The translations under genes were made by a program, and so were the position numbers. Positions 18,339 through 30,632 of a stretch of DNA of 64,000 nucleotides are shown here, piece by piece. Origin of the DNA: Fremontodendron californicum (taxonomy: Eukaryota; Streptophyta; Magnoliopsida; Malvales; Malvaceae); the NCBI GenBank assembly GCA_030761205.1, contig JAULJL010000048.1:1984001-2048000 (forward strand). The letters are read 5' to 3'. The notes under the pieces are model-generated. The model saw nothing but the letters and a program-made list of their open reading frames with translations, was not told the origin of the DNA and searched no databases. Each line of letters starts with the position of its first letter. The stretch's first letter is position 1.

Positions 18339-20600
18339 TTATAGTGAATTTAGCAATCTGCATGAAGCTCGATTGTGACCAATTTGCTTACATTTAGAGC
18401 AATGAATTTCTCGTTTCTTGATAAATTGTGATTCAATGCGCTTGACTTTTGGTCGACCTGGTGGCCTCTTCGTTAAAGGAGGCTTCAACGATAAATGACT
18501 GCTGTCTAATACAATGAAATCAGGCAAGCTATGAGTCTCAACTGGAGCCATTGTAAGTGAATAAATCAATTCATGTTTCGTTGACTTATAACAATCATCA
18601 ACGAACTGATAAATATCTCAATGTTTTGCTTCAATGATTGCAGAATCATGGGCACAAGGAAGTCCACTCATTTGCCATCCTAAACATGTGCATTATCGGG
18701 TACTCAAGTTAACAACAATGTCTTTGTTGCCGTGACTTACCTTAGCGGTGAAATCGCTATAACAAGAAACATGGAAGTATTTACTTTTTTCAATACTCTC
18801 CAGTAATTTTTTCTCAACATTGTACCCAACTCCATATTTTCAATTACTGACATCAGACTTAGCTTTATAAATTTTTTTAACTAATTTTTCTCTATGCTTA
18901 TTGATGAGGGAAATGATTTTGTGTCGCCTCTCTTTGACTAACCATGCATTGAAAGACTCTATTACAACGTTGCTAGTAATATGATCCTAACGAGGATGAC
19001 TGAATTTTGACATGAGCCAATGTTTTGGCTGATTATCTAACACCCATTCACCTAGCTGTTTGTTGTACATGGTCAAATTTGTGAATGCAACATTGTAATC
19101 CTCTTCAAGTCTAGCATAAACCACTGCATCCAACAACTGTAGGGCTTGCTCCTTCACTTTTTTCCCACCATGCATCAATTTGCTAACTTCAGCACTAAAG
19201 TTTTCCTTAATATGTCTGTAACAATAAGCATGACAAGCCGATCCAAATATTTTGCCAACACTAGTGATAATATTCTGGTTCCTATCAGAAATAATGATTA
19301 CCGAAACATCTCTGGTAACATTTTACTTTAAAATTTCCATGAACCACATCTAATTCTCTAAACTTTCTGAGCTAACAATTACATATGCAAGTGGGAACAG
19401 CTGATTATTTACATCTATTGAGCTAGCAGATAATAACGTCCCTTTATAAAGTCCACTCAAATGGCAACCATCAATAAAAATAACCATCGACACCCATTCA
19501 AAAAACCAATAATTGAGCATCCATAAGCGATAAACAATTGCTTAAAATGATTACCATTATCATAAGTGCAGATTACGACACTTTGGGGGTCAGCATCTTT
19601 GATTTGCTCACACAACCATGGAACTAATTTATACGAGTCCTCGACTTTCCCATGCAACAACTTCATGGATTGCTCTTTGCATGCCCAAGCTTGCTAGTAG
19701 GTCACTGGAATTCCACATTCAGAGTCTAATGCAGCTCGAATTTGATGTGGCGTTGTGTCTTGTTGCAAAATCATTTTCTCTGAAATGATGGTAGCAACAA
19801 ATTTTGACTTCGAAGAAGGTCTACTTTGTATTGCATCTTGCGCACAGTGGTTCTGCACATTTATAAATGTCCCCACAACCATAAACTCCGTAGACCGCAT
19901 CTTCGAAGCAGTTAAATGCCAAAGACAGCCTTCAGCCTTGCAGTCCACACTAATAAAAGACTTACTATTCTTCTTAAACTTATACACAAATCCATTCGCA
20001 ATACTAAATTAATAAAGACCCAGCCTAAAGGCAGATATATCTTTGAATTTCTGATCGCTGCCAATAATGTGATCTTTCCAAATTTCACTTGCAAACTAAT
20101 TTTTGTTCGCAGTAGTACATTCAACAATAACACCAGATATCTTCGAAGTAGAACATTCAACGGAAGAACCTACATTACGTTCCCTCTCATAATAGTTTCC
20201 ACTTATGTCTTTATTCTCAATAACCCCACTGCAATTATAATAAAAAGATGATTAAGACGTAACGCAATTATATACTTTGATGTTTAAAAGCCTTTATATT
20301 TCTTACCATAACAAATCTTAGTTTGAATAATGCACTATATTTCTGTCATTGTTGTTGGCGGATTCAATCACTTCAGTTCGAAATATATACAAATTGCATA
20401 ACCGATTAGTAAAATTTATGAAATCTACCAAACCGGCATCATTCACCAAATCAATTAGCTTGGTTTTGTCAAACTTCAATGTATATCTAAATACATGACC
20501 AACAACACTCTTCCCTAATTTTTTCCCAACTTGATGCACTAATTCTTCAAAACTAGTGTTTTCATCGATCATCACACCCACTGTTCTTCCACCTCAAAAT
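18339..20600 (-). pseudogene. MuDR-type (MULE) transposase, degraded
   Basis: A minus-strand transposase that can be followed through several frames with stops and frameshifts. In order: an N-terminal PB1-like region (20581-20318); a MuDR zinc-binding region ending in GCLWHLTASKMRS and a later H-x-C (about 19990-19700); SYKLVPWLCEQIKDADP; a catalytic core with the first aspartate in IDGCHLSG (near 19460, after a frameshift following FLNGCR), the second in IIISDRNQN (near 19290), a C-x2-H pair in CHAYCYRH, and the glutamate in NVVIESFN (near 18970). Next come a SWIM finger CTCLGWQMSGLPCAH (near 18670) and a C-terminal zinc knuckle C-x2-C-x4-H-x4-C (CSKCKQIGHNRASC, near 18385) ending at 18339. 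All landmark residues of a DDE MULE enzyme are recognisable, but at least four stops or frame changes make it non-functional. I did not find its terminal repeats. Confidence 0.8.
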
Positions 20601-20779
20601 TCTATAGAGTCGCCATTAACAATCAAGAGCTCACCATCAATATGACAATAACAATAGACTATTTTCTTAAGGCTTGATTCACTCATTTCAATTTTATAAT
20701 GATCGAACAATATGTTTCTGCAATGAATAAAGCAACAATAGACTCTTACATGTGAACCCTCCTTAAAACGACCAATCAA

Positions 20780-22990
20780 GCAAAAATATAATATAATAAT
20801 ATGTACGTATAGTACAGCAATATGTACATATAGCAAAACAATATGTACATATTGCATACCTATATGTACATTCTTACAAATAATATGTACTTTCCCAAAA
20901 TTCAATCGATTTAGATATTATGTGCTACATTTACATGTTCCATCGTAAATTAACATATGAAGCAACCAAACGATGCCCTTAAGAGTCGATTAAAACAACA
21001 CCAAAACCCCATAAGAGATACAAACACAAATTCAAAGCAAAGATATCCACCAGTTAAGCACTTCTCATTCCAAATTTTCTTTCCTTCACTAAGATTCATG
21101 ATACAAAAAGAAATCTGTTGAAGCATTATCAAATACCAACCACAAAAGAAAGAAAGCAAAAAGCACATCACATAGAATAGAAACATTTAAAATGTACAGC
21201 CATCCATATCGCAACTAACTAAAATGAATGATTAGAATAACTTGTGGGTTCTAAGTTGATACCAAGAATAACTTGTTCATCAGTTATTTTTGGAGAAATA
21301 AAGAGTCATAGAAATTTCAAAGCAAATTTTATGTACATTTTATAAGAGTCATAGAAATTTCAATTTTAGAAGTCCCAAACAAATGTCACATAAGAAAATT
21401 TACTCCATCACCTGAGGGAGGAAAAGGGTGCAAATGATCCATATGTTGAGAGAAAGAAAGACTTTTATCATTTACGCAACACTTGTAATTATTCACATAT
21501 TATAAACATTAAAGATCAAGTTCAATTACAACTTTAATATCGCAAATACATGAGAAATACTTTGGTCATATACTTGACTATGATGGCGGAGAAGGATAAG
21601 AACTCAGTCCCCGCACAAATATGCATCCAAATATTTTGAGTAACCCAAATTTGTTGAAGTTCTTCATACATGGCAAAACGTTTAGAGTTATAGTTAATAC
21701 TACAAGATCAGAAGCAAAGTTATATGTACATATACCTATAACAATATGTACATTTAGCCTAACTATATGTACATTTAGCATAACTATATGTACATTTTAA
21801 AAATAGTAACCAATTCTATCCTAAATCCCATTCAATTATGCACTTAGGTTAAAATGTCTTCTTTCTTAACTTAACCTACGTTGGAGTTTTAGTTTTAAAG
21901 GATCAAAATCTTATAACTATCTTTCAAATCTATTTTTTACTACATTTAAAGGACACATTGACACACCTTCTGCCATACAAGCTACACCAAGATATATAAT
22001 TGTTTTATGTCTACAACAATAAGAAATCAAAATAATGTTCATAAGTTCATAACTATTCCTTATATGAACAAATCTCTCAGAAATGTGAAAAAGTATTTGC
22101 GCACTTATATGTACATAGAAGTTTAAAAGTATGTAAATATAACATAACTAGATGTACATTCAACTAAACTATATATATAGAACTGTGAAATATGATCAAT
22201 TATGGTCCACATTCATGGGATGTTTTAAATAGATTTCATCTAGGTAAACTCCATAACTATATGTACATATAGTAAACAATATGTACATGTAGCATAACTA
22301 TATGCACATTCTTGCAAATTATATGTACTTTTTTTACACTGACAATTTCTTCATAGTCCTATATATGCAAGCAAGCAAATAACAAACATGAATATCATTT
22401 GAATTAAGTAGAGGCACAAACAACTATCATGACATGAAACTATTTTGCCTGTAAAAAAATTAATAAAGATGTTCTTACAATATTATGAGCAAGCTCGATT
22501 CTCCAAAGTTGTAGATGTTATCTCCTAGAAGAGCATAAAGGGACATATTAAATATCAAATCCTATATAATTTAAAGGATTAAAATAAAATGAAATGAACT
22601 CAAAGGATAAATATATCTGTTAGCCAAAAAAAAGCTGTAAAATTTCTTTAGTTAATTTATTTATCCATCTATTTTTAATGATTGGGTGTAAGGCTAAGTA
22701 CAACCTCAGCCTTCTGGCTGAAAAACATAATACTTAAGCACATTAGCCATATTACAATCAGCGTTATCTTCCATACAAAGGTATGTCATTTTTATGCAAG
22801 TTTTATTGTCAATTATATACTTGACAACTCGATTCATCCATGTTATTATAAAATATAATATAATAATATGTACATATAGTCCTGCAATATGTAATTATAG
22901 CAAAACAATATGTACATATTGCATGCCTATATGTACATTCTTACAAATAATATGTACTTTCCCAAAATTCAATCAATTAAGATATTACGT
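20780..22990. repeat. Dispersed TATGTACATA array with a ~120-bp direct duplication
   Basis: More than a dozen copies of (TA)TGTACAT(A) occur in clusters at 20800-20890, 21720-21800, 22105-22160, 22255-22330 and 22860-22945. The block at about 20795-20920 is repeated almost unchanged at about 22855-22990; both run from an ATAATATGTAC start to TTTCCCAAAATTCAATC. The array flanks the MULE transposase remnant on its 5' side. I saw no gene in this stretch. Confidence 0.7.
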
Positions 22991-24700
22991 GTTATACCTT
23001 GTTAATCATGTCCACTATCAATAGATTAAAAACAATATTCTTCATTCGATGTTGATACATACCACATTAATATAACTAAGTTGAGATGAAGAATGTATTG
23101 ACTATTCAACTAAATTAGTATCCTGAGTTTTTGAATACCGGCCTTCCAATGCTCAAATTAATTGGACTGATTCAATTTCCAACAACAAATAGTAGTATTC
23201 TCCAATGCCAATGCCAGTAGTCCATGCAACTTCATAAAAAAATTTATATATAGCATTGAAATATGGCATAAATATAAATTTGACTATTGAATATATAAGT
23301 AAATTAGATTATTTAATTAGTCTATTTTTTTTTGGGATTAATTTGATCTCATACTTCTTTTTTTTTTGTGTCAATTTAATCCTCATGTAATTATTTTTTA
23401 TCAATTTAACTTAAATTTAATTAAAAAAAATTTGATCAATTTAATTTAACGAAAAAAATCGATCACTTGAACCAAAATTTTAACTTTACCTTCAAATATT
23501 GCAAAAAGACAAAGAACCCAGACCCTTTGTTCATCCCCTCATCAGTTTCTTATGAAATGTTTGACAACACTTTTCAATCATTAAATACGCTACGAATATA
23601 TGTAACCAAAACACAAAATAATAGTAAGAAGCTGTCATGATCTCAATCCAAGGAAAACTCAAGAACAAATAACAAGAGGGGCTACGGATTATGTTTAATT
23701 CAGATTATAAATGCTAATTACTTATCAAATTCATAGAGCCCAAAGCCAGACAGAGCAACCAGGGGAACAACAGACAGAGGACTTAAGAAAAAAGAAAGGG
23801 AAGATAGAATGGGGAAGTCAGGAAGTAAGGGAAGGGATGGAAAATGGAGAAGGGAGAAGGGGAAGAAGATTATCGGAGGCAAAATATAAAGTTTTGTTTT
23901 TGGTATTATGTTTATTTCATTAAGGGTATATTTGTATTTTCAATCTCCTTAGTAATAATTTCTTATTTCTTCAATTCCCTTTTACAAATAATGTTAAGAT
24001 TTAGGACCATTTAACTATTATTCCACTGTTGACAGCATGTTTTTCATATTAACCCAATATTATTTCTCTTTTTGAAGGATAGAGTGACCAAAAAATCTTG
24101 TAAGAACACTCTATTATGATTTGAAGGTTGTTATGCCCAGAGCTGCATAAGCTCTCCTCAAATGACATCAACAAAGGTAAAAGGCGCAGAGCAGGGTAGG
24201 TTTTTTTTTTTTTTTTTTTTTTTTTTGGATAAAAGGAAAAGGTTTTTTTTTTTTTTTTGGATAATTAAAAGGAATAGCTTGTTATTTGTAGGTAAGGGTA
24301 CAAAAATAAGGGTCTTATTGCTTTAACTCCTCTTTTTGGGGAAGAACTGAGTAACATATAAAACCAAAACCTAAAATCATTTCAAAGTTATCCAAATTTT
24401 GTTCACGCTATTTACAGAATTATCTAAAAATTTATATTTGTCCCTTTCTTTTACATCTCAGATGAAACTGAAAACGGGGAGTGACACTTTTTTTTTTATA
24501 TTTCTCCAAAACAGCAAAATATACAAGTATTAATTGGTTCCCTGAACTAACACAGACAAGACAACCAGCTTCATAATGTCAAATCAGTCACTTTAGAAGC
24601 ATATTTGTTTCTGTCTTCACTTATAATATCACATTAACCGAACGCAAAAACTTATCTTGAAGAACCAAGTAATCATACCATTAGTATCAGTTTGTCGAAT
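22991..24700. other. Intergenic, with two long T runs
   Basis: No gene seen. T runs at 24201-24226 and 24243-24258 are each followed by GGATAA and look like a small local duplication. The remainder is AT-rich. Confidence 0.4.
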
Positions 24701-24708
24701 TCTCCATC

Positions 24709-27700
24709 CTACTGTTGCTGCTCGTATATCTGCATATAAGCTTCAGATAATGCAACCATCTGAGGAAGGGTTTCAGAAACATGCAGATCTTGCATCTCAT
24801 ACCTGCAAACATGAATTTCAGCATGCATCATCCAACTATTTCTAGCATTTCCACTCACATAAATGCAAAATTATTTAGCAAGTTACCATAGTTCTTCTGA
24901 CTTCCGCTGTACAAAGACCCTATAGAACCCCTCGTCAGGCTTACCATCATGCACAATATTAGCAATCAGATCATACTTGGACCGCAACCTTTCATTCTCT
25001 TTGGTTGGTGCTGGCAGAGGAATGTAGTCCTTCAACTCTAGGTTTTTCACAGGAAAGTTCACTGCAAAAACAGAAACATTAAGTTAGTAAAAAGTGACAA
25101 AAACCAGGCTAGGACCTATGAGATATGCTGATTACATTCCAGAGATTGATCAAACAAATTCTAAATATTTCCAATAACTCACCCAATGTTGGGTTCTTTT
25201 CTCTAAAGAAATTATTCCTGGTAAAGCGGCACATCGAAGTATTAAGTATGGTGGCAATCAGGTGACACGATATCTAATCCTTGCCGGAGGACGAACAGTA
25301 GTCGTTACAGTCTCACCATCAAACTTCTTCAGTATATTGAACAAAGGAACCTAAAACAAAATCATAAATAAAATTAATCTTGATAAACTAAAAGCATCAC
25401 AAGTCATAAATTCCCTAGTTGGTTGCCCACTCCAAGTTTATTCATAAGAGCATTTTCCTGCATTCTATCTGAAGAGCAGAGCCAACTACTGATATACTTA
25501 AAGACTATTTTTGGAATCAAAGGCATTTGGCTTTGTCTGCATGATCAACATTGACTTGCATAAGCTTCTCCTGCCATTCATAGTGAATGTGTTTAGGGTT
25601 TAGGGTTAAAACAGAAAACGATCCCAAACGACCCACTATAATTAAAATACTACATGCCAGACCTGATAAATGAGCTTTACATATTACTGGTCGCATGCAC
25701 CAATGATGTCTCTTAATCTGACGGATATGGGTTTAACTGTGTGGCTTTTGCATGTTTAGCAACAATTATAAAGTCAAGGTGCATATCATGCAAGAAAGGG
25801 AGTGGGGAGAAGGGTATAAGAGAACGTGTCAAAAGCGGGGAAAATACACTAAATATTCAGTCTTATGAACATATTTGTTCACAATTCGAATCATGAAAGG
25901 AACCACCCGCATTGAAGCTGGCAAGCAATGTTCTTTTTAATACTTTACTCCCAGGTCTCCAGAAACTGAAGGAGAAAAAAAAACACAAAACATGTAAAAC
26001 ACCTGAGGTATTATATTTTTCTCCATCACATCTTTGAAAAGAGGTGGTTCTGGCAAATCCAATCCAAGCATCAAAAAGGACATTCTGTAAGTTTCAGCAG
26101 CAACATTATCCTTCACAATTACACCATCCATAACTTTTCAAGCTCCATTTTGTTCCCAACCACTTTCTTTCTTCTCGGTGATAGCTTTGTTCTGTGTCTC
26201 TCTTACAACCTCCAGTTCCCCCTATCATACCAAAGTGTAAAATAAGCACAATTAAAATGACTTAAACAAGATGCCAAAGCATAAAATAATGACGTAATGA
26301 GTGCATAGTTTTAATTAAAACCTGAAAGCACTTATGGATGATGCTGCTACTTTTCTTTGAAGTTCTAAGATCCGCATGCAGTATATTAAGAAGCCATGAC
26401 ATGAATTCAACAGGCTCAGACTGCAACCTATTCGAAGTCGTTTTTTACTGGCTTTCGTAACTGCTTGTAGAAACTCATGGGGGCTCACCTGTTGACACAA
26501 GCAATTTTAAAAAACATGAATCTAGTGTGCTCCAGACCATAATCTTGCAAGAATATAAGCATGATCTTACCTGTCCTTTAAAGTTTCGAGCATGCCAAAT
26601 CTTTCATGTGAGTTCTCCAAATCAATGAACAAGTGGAGATCTACAGTGCTGGTAATTTTCAGGGATGAGGAAAAAGTTCCTTAAAGGAGTAACTCTCATT
26701 AAAGATTGAAGGGTGACATTGACAAAATCAGTCTTTTGAATATTATTCAGCCCCACCTGAAGATTTGCACAAATCATGAGATCACATTAACACGAAGAAG
26801 GAAAAAAAAATAAGTTCATGTGTCTTAACTCTTAACTGCAACTGCTTTGGTGTTTTGGCAGAATGAGTAATAAAAGAAATAAATAAATATGTGCTTTAGA
26901 ATTTGAGAACAAAGATGAGTACCATTCCCGGAAGGTAATCTGAAACATCAAGTGCTCTGGACCATTGCTTGTTCCTGTCAACTTGTTCTCTGTTAAACCT
27001 GCAAATACAGAGCCCAAAAATAAAATTATAAGTGCTTGAAAGTGAAGATGTTTATTTACCAAAGAAAAACTGAAAGGAAATAATGTGCAAATATAAACCA
27101 ATACAGAGTACTTGTTTGTTAGCTAAAAGCTGTAAAGAAAACATGAACTTGATGCAAGCTAGGTAATCCATTCCACAGTGAATCAAGAGATATGAGCAAA
27201 CCTTGGGTTTAGAACATAACGTATATCATCCAATGAAGGGTCATTAATTTCATAGCCATCGGAAAGACAATACACCTTCTCTGTTCGAAGATTGATGTAA
27301 ACATGATGTCCTGCTTCTAGACTATGAGTATAAGCATGGGAGTTTTTCCCTCTTCCTTGGTAATACTTCCCACAGACAAGGCACGCATAAACATTCAAAT
27401 TCGACAAAGACACCGAACAAAACCTCTCAAAATCAAAATCCAGAACCTGTAAAATTAAACACAACTTAATAACACACCATACCATTTGACAAATATTAAA
27501 AATACCCCATTCAAAATTCAACACTTAAAATGAAGTTCCTTTACCTGGCGGTTAACGGTATCAAGGTAAGGGCAGTCTCTTCGTACTTCAACCTGGCGCT
27601 TCTGATTCCCCAGAATTGATCCTTGCCCATATGGATAGTCATCTTCATCTTGTTCAGTTTCAATGACTCTGTGACCATTCCCTTCAGACGTTGCTGCTCC

Positions 27701-27892
27701 AACACGTTGTTCTCCGCCGCTGACGCGACTCAATGCCCTCCTTTCATCATCTTCATAGTCATTATAAGGCACGAGTGGCTCTTCAGAAGGTGAAGATGGG
27801 CAATCCACAACTCTGTGGCGTTTCGAGTCCCTTTCGACGTCGACAATTACCTTCTTCCCAATTAGTTTTCATCTGTTTTTCCTCTCCTTCAT
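24709..27892 (-). pseudogene. USP39/SAD1-like (U4/U6.U5 tri-snRNP protein 2) pseudogene, nine exons
   Basis: The parent family is a catalytically inactive ubiquitin-protease-like splicing factor that stabilises the tri-snRNP in the nucleus. Exons by GT/AG on the minus strand: 27545-27892, 27202-27446, 26922-26998, 26571-26756, 26322-26488, 26003-26221, 25183-25350, 24887-25061, 24709-24802. The zf-UBP finger is clear in exon 2 (CLVCGKYYQGRG and the later H-x3-H region), and the UCH-like fold runs through to LSEAYMQIYEQQQ-stop. Damage: an in-frame TGA after ATG-plus-six codons in exon 1; two TGA in exon 4 (after PLVH and after FGELT); a one-base loss in exon 5 after RLRIG; a TGA in exon 6; a TGA after RYRVT and a further frame change in exon 7. 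Exons 2, 3, 8 and 9 read cleanly. Introns are retained, so this is a duplicated or unitary pseudogene, not a retrocopy. I chose ATG 27892 because it is in frame with exon 1. Confidence 0.85.
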
Positions 27893-28725
27893 TCCCTCAT
27901 TTTCCGCTGTTAAAACACAATAACTAAGCTTATTATCACTGAGAATTTCTTGAATATACCAATGGCAGTGGGCTCTTAAGATTATCACTGGAGAAGGGCA
28001 TTAATTCTAAACATAGATGTAGACAAAGCCTGAAAAGTGAAATTTTAAATTACCTAACTTTCTCATTTTTTTTCTTCCTTTTAAAATTAATAAAATATAA
28101 ATAATTACGAATTTTCAAGTTGTTTATTAAGTTATTCCTTTTCTTAAAAAAGAATCCAATTTTTTTTTCATTTTCTTAGTTTTCCCTTTATCAAGGATTC
28201 AGCTGGTCACATAACCATCAATCCGAGTCCATTTGGATCCCATCACACCTTCGATACGGTGGGATCCAAAGCAACTTTTGAGGGATTTTCCTCCTCCCAC
28301 TAGGCTGCACCTGTAGTTATGGATTGGAGCTCTAAAGATTCAGTCATGGACTTGACCTCTAATGGAGGGAAATAATTCCTCTTTTACCCCTTTTCACTTT
28401 TTTTTAATTTTAATTTTTAATTTATTTTTTAATTTAATATAATTTTAATAATTTTTAATTATTATTATTTAACATAAATATAATTTTAGTATTTTTTATT
28501 ATTTAATATAAATAAAATTTTAATAATAATAATTTATTTATTATATATATACACATTTTAATCTAATATCTTTAATGATAATTTTTTTTTCTCTATATAA
28601 TTCACCTCACCGTCATCGTTAAGTTTGAATCCAAACACATATCTCATCACTGATTTTAATTTCACCGCTACAATACCCAATCTTACTGTTTATTCAAATG
28701 GATCCGGAGTCAATAGCATAGGAAG
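27893..28725. other. Intergenic, nothing recognised
   Basis: AT-rich, with long stretches of TTTAAT/ATAATAAT simple sequence at 28390-28590. It would contain the promoter of the USP39-like pseudogene, but I see no clear TATA box. Confidence 0.35.
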
Positions 28726-29222
28726 TAGGGATAGCAATGGGACGGGGGCGGGGATTGCCTTATCCACCTCCGCCCCGCTCTTGCATGGATGTTGGAACCA
28801 TCCACCTCCATGGATGTCGGTTACATCCATAACCGTTCCACAATGCTCCACTTCACTTCATCCCAATTTTTATTAGTTATTTTTAACTTAATATTATAAA
28901 AAAATTATATTATAATTTAAGCATGAACATAATTTTAATATATAATTTTATATATATATATAATATACATATATATATACTAAAAGTATATATATATATA
29001 ATATTAATATCTATATGATTTTAGTATAAATATCTAATATATATTAAAAATATTTTAAGGAAAAATATAAAAATATTTTAAGGGGTAAGATACTAATTTT
29101 AAAAATCGGGGTGGTACCAAAACCATCCCGCTCTACCCTCTCTCGTTTTTCAAAAAAAAAAACCTCTTCATTTGGAACAGATCAATAAAAATTTTATCGG
29201 TCGAATCAGATTTTGCCATCCG
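28726..29222. mobile_element. Small non-autonomous DNA element, family A copy 1
   Basis: Starts TAGGGATAGCAATGGGACGG and ends near TTTTGCCATCC, an inverted partner of the start. A GC-rich head, a core with ACTTAATATTATAAAAAAATT, and TATATA runs. A second copy with the same core lies at 41630-42128. hAT-like ends, but I found no clean target duplication. Confidence 0.5.
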
Positions 29223-29337
29223 AAAGGTGGAGATTCGATGCCAATAAGGTTGGCTATATCAAGAGAGGAGGACAGAACTAAATAAAGGGAGGGGAACCAA
29301 GGAGGGGGATAGAGTATAGAGTTTAGACGCTAAGAGG

Positions 29338-30436
29338 ACGTTTGGTATGATGGAAAGTAATCATTTTCATAAAAAGTAATTGGTGGGAATGTGATTCTCA
29401 TATTTGGTATGCTAAAAACTGCTTACTTTCCTGGGAATGTAACTTTTCAACAAGAATTGGAATGTGATTTCCATGAGAAGTGGTGGGAAAGTAACTTTCC
29501 CATGTAGTAGAAAAGTTAAAAAAATGTTAAGACAAAATTATCTTCTTTCTATTTGATTTAAAATTATCAATTGAAATATTATTTTAAAATATTTAATACA
29601 AATATTTATTAATAATAAATATTATTAAAATATTTAAATAATATTTAATTTGCATCCGGACTTTTAATTTTTCAATTACTTGAGAGAGAATAACTTCGAA
29701 GATTTATTATTAACAAACAATTTTTTTATCATAAAAGTAACTCAAATTATCAATTGAAATATTATTTTTAAATATTTAGTACAAATATTTGTTAATAATA
29801 AATATCATTCAAATATTTAAATAATATTTAATTTTCATACAGCTTTTTAACTTTTCAACTACATGAAATTAATTTCGAAAATTTATTATTAACAGATATA
29901 TTTTTATCATAAAAATACTCAATTATCAATTAAAATATTATTTTTAAATATTTAGTGCAAATATTTGTTAATAATAAATATCATTAAACTATTTATATAA
30001 TATTTAATTTGCATATAGTCTTTTAATTTTTCAACTACATGAGAATAATTTCGAAATTTTATTATTAACAAATATTTTTTTATCATAAAAATAACTCAAA
30101 TTACAAATTAAAATATATTTTTTAATATATTTAGTACAAATGTTTGTTAATAATAATTATCATTAAAATATTTAAATAATATTTAATTGCATCTAACCTT
30201 TTAATTTTTCAACTATATGAGAGTAATTTCGAAATTTTATTATTAATAAATATTTTTTATCCTAAAAGTAACTCAAATTATCAATTAAAATATTATTTTT
30301 AAATATTTAGTATAAATATTTATTAATAATAAATATCACTGAAAAATTTTAAAATTATTTTATAAGAGTAATTTCGAAAATTATCATCACATTTTTAGGA
30401 TTTTAATCAACACTTTCTTATATATACCAAACGTTG
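29338..30436. mobile_element. AT-rich element bounded by inverted ACGTTTGGTAT motifs
   Basis: ACGTTTGGTAT at 29339 and its complement ATACCAAACGT at 30425 bound a stretch filled mainly by a ~177-bp tandem repeat. I could not find a target duplication, so the exact borders and class are open. Confidence 0.4.
29551..30350. repeat. ~177-bp tandem array, four full units
   Basis: The landmark TTCAACTACATGAGA-like sequence recurs at 29671, 29854, 30030 and 30208 (spacing 183, 176, 178), followed each time by ATTTCGAAA and TTATTATTAACAAATA. A fifth, broken unit follows near 30360. Confidence 0.8.
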
Positions 30437-30632
30437 TAAAATTATATTTTCGTGAATCATATTCTTAAAAATCATATTTTTATGATCAGATTTTGTAAAA
30501 TGTGATTTCTGAAAATTCCATGAGTATAATAAAAAAAAAATTATGTGTGGCCTTAACTTAAGGCATGCTGCCTAAGTCACGAGTCACGACAAACCCCACA
30601 ACAGTAGTAGTAGCCAAGCAGAGCCTAGAGGG

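Noticed and set aside
20780..22990. CRISPR-like array of TATGTACATA
   Set aside because: Spacing is irregular, the repeats are very short, and the DNA is plant nuclear.
23711..23923. 70-residue Gln/Glu/Arg-rich frame
   Set aside because: A purine-rich stretch; no homologue recognised, no splice or promoter support.
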